Part shown: in pieces, positions 63,913-64,000 of the stretch | Layout of the letters: the number at the start of each line of letters is the position of its first letter | Numbering within the stretch: position 1 is the stretch's first letter | Assembly (NCBI RefSeq): GCF_003171715.1 | Contig: NZ_QGHL01000009.1 | Span: 40,308-104,307, forward strand | Source of the DNA: Novosphingobium meiothermophilum | GTDB lineage: Bacteria; Pseudomonadota; Alphaproteobacteria; Sphingomonadales; Sphingomonadaceae | DNA length: 64,000 nucleotides | Direction of reading: 5' to 3' | Position numbers and translations under genes: made by a program | The notes under the pieces: model-generated | Told to the model about the DNA's origin: nothing | The model's input: only the letters and a program-made list of their open reading frames with translations | Database searches by the model: none

Positions 63913-64000
63913 GTCCCGCCTTCTTGGACAGTTTGGCGGCTGAGTTAAGCTAATCCCGGTTGTCGTTCATGCCGCCTGTTTGATCATCAGATCATGGGGG
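63913..64000 (-). mobile_element. Probable insertion-sequence end running off the window
   Basis: The plus strand here (CCCGCCTTCTTGGACAGTTT, then GGCGGCTGAGTTAAGC) interrupts the HEPN-like frame. On the minus strand the edge carries PHDLMIKQAA and a stop (63967-63969), which looks like the C-terminus of a transposase. The family and exact end cannot be fixed without the next bases. Confidence 0.4.

Overview
This is high-GC, gene-dense chromosomal DNA from an alphaproteobacterium. Gene content (overlapping pyrB and inactive-type pyrC, an ubiE-ubiB pair, ScfR-type regulator beside propionyl-CoA carboxylase genes, a TorF-type outer-membrane protein, a DcaP-like porin, and bchE/bchJ) points to Sphingomonadales, most likely a Novosphingobium-like organism. 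That placement is an inference from protein families recalled, not from a search. I see no rRNA, complete tRNA or CRISPR array.

Layout. (1) 1-4.5 kb: one end of a flagellar cluster: flgM (cut by the window edge), flgN-like, a lytic transglycosylase, flhA and fliA. The last three lie behind a textbook sigma-54 promoter. (2) 4.6-9.5 kb: two short-chain dehydrogenases of acyl-CoA type, an L,D-transpeptidase, a DUF418 membrane protein and a Sel1/SPOR protein. (3) 9.7-12.4 kb: ParA-like ATPase, ribbon-helix-helix-like partner and a TPR/SPOR lipoprotein. (4) 12.5-21.6 kb: housekeeping: pyrB-pyrC', sppA, acyltransferase, ubiE-ubiB, mutM, VOC protein. (5) 21.6-32.1 kb: the propionyl-CoA to succinyl-CoA pathway (pccB, thiolase, epimerase, mutase, metY-like, pccA) with a divergent ScfR-type regulator and a probable operator. 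(6) 32.4-43.7 kb: acetate/propionate uptake and activation: a CrbS-type hybrid kinase with a transporter-like sensor, CrbR-type regulator, acetyl-CoA synthetase, porin, MHS-type symporter and a PrpE-type propionyl-CoA synthetase. Blocks 5 and 6 together take short-chain fatty acids from outside the cell into the TCA cycle. (7) 43.9-48.3 kb: OmpR/EnvZ-type two-component system; carbonic anhydrase translationally coupled to a SulP transporter. (8) 48.5-53.6 kb: two outer-membrane protein genes preceded by near-identical hairpin leaders, then an M1 metallopeptidase and a DUF6702-like protein. (9) 53.6-55.9 kb: bchJ-bchE, bacteriochlorophyll genes isolated from any other photosynthesis gene in the window, with a perfect TGT-N12-ACA (PpsR/CrtJ-type) box in front of bchE. 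(10) 56.1-59.4 kb: a three-gene operon of unknown function. (11) 59.4-60.7 kb: an Nramp-related transporter lacking the usual metal-binding motifs.

(12) 60.7-64 kb is a decayed integration hotspot, with lower coding density and more AT-rich patches. It holds an IS5/IS427-type remnant that cut a small phage-type gene, a tyrosine recombinase whose middle has been inverted in place, tRNA-3'-end-like scraps, and a HEPN-like gene whose 5' end is cut by what looks like another insertion sequence at the right edge.

The observations I would follow first are the bchEJ/PpsR-box island, the twin hairpin leaders, the inverted segment inside the recombinase, the unknown three-gene operon and the HEPN fragment.
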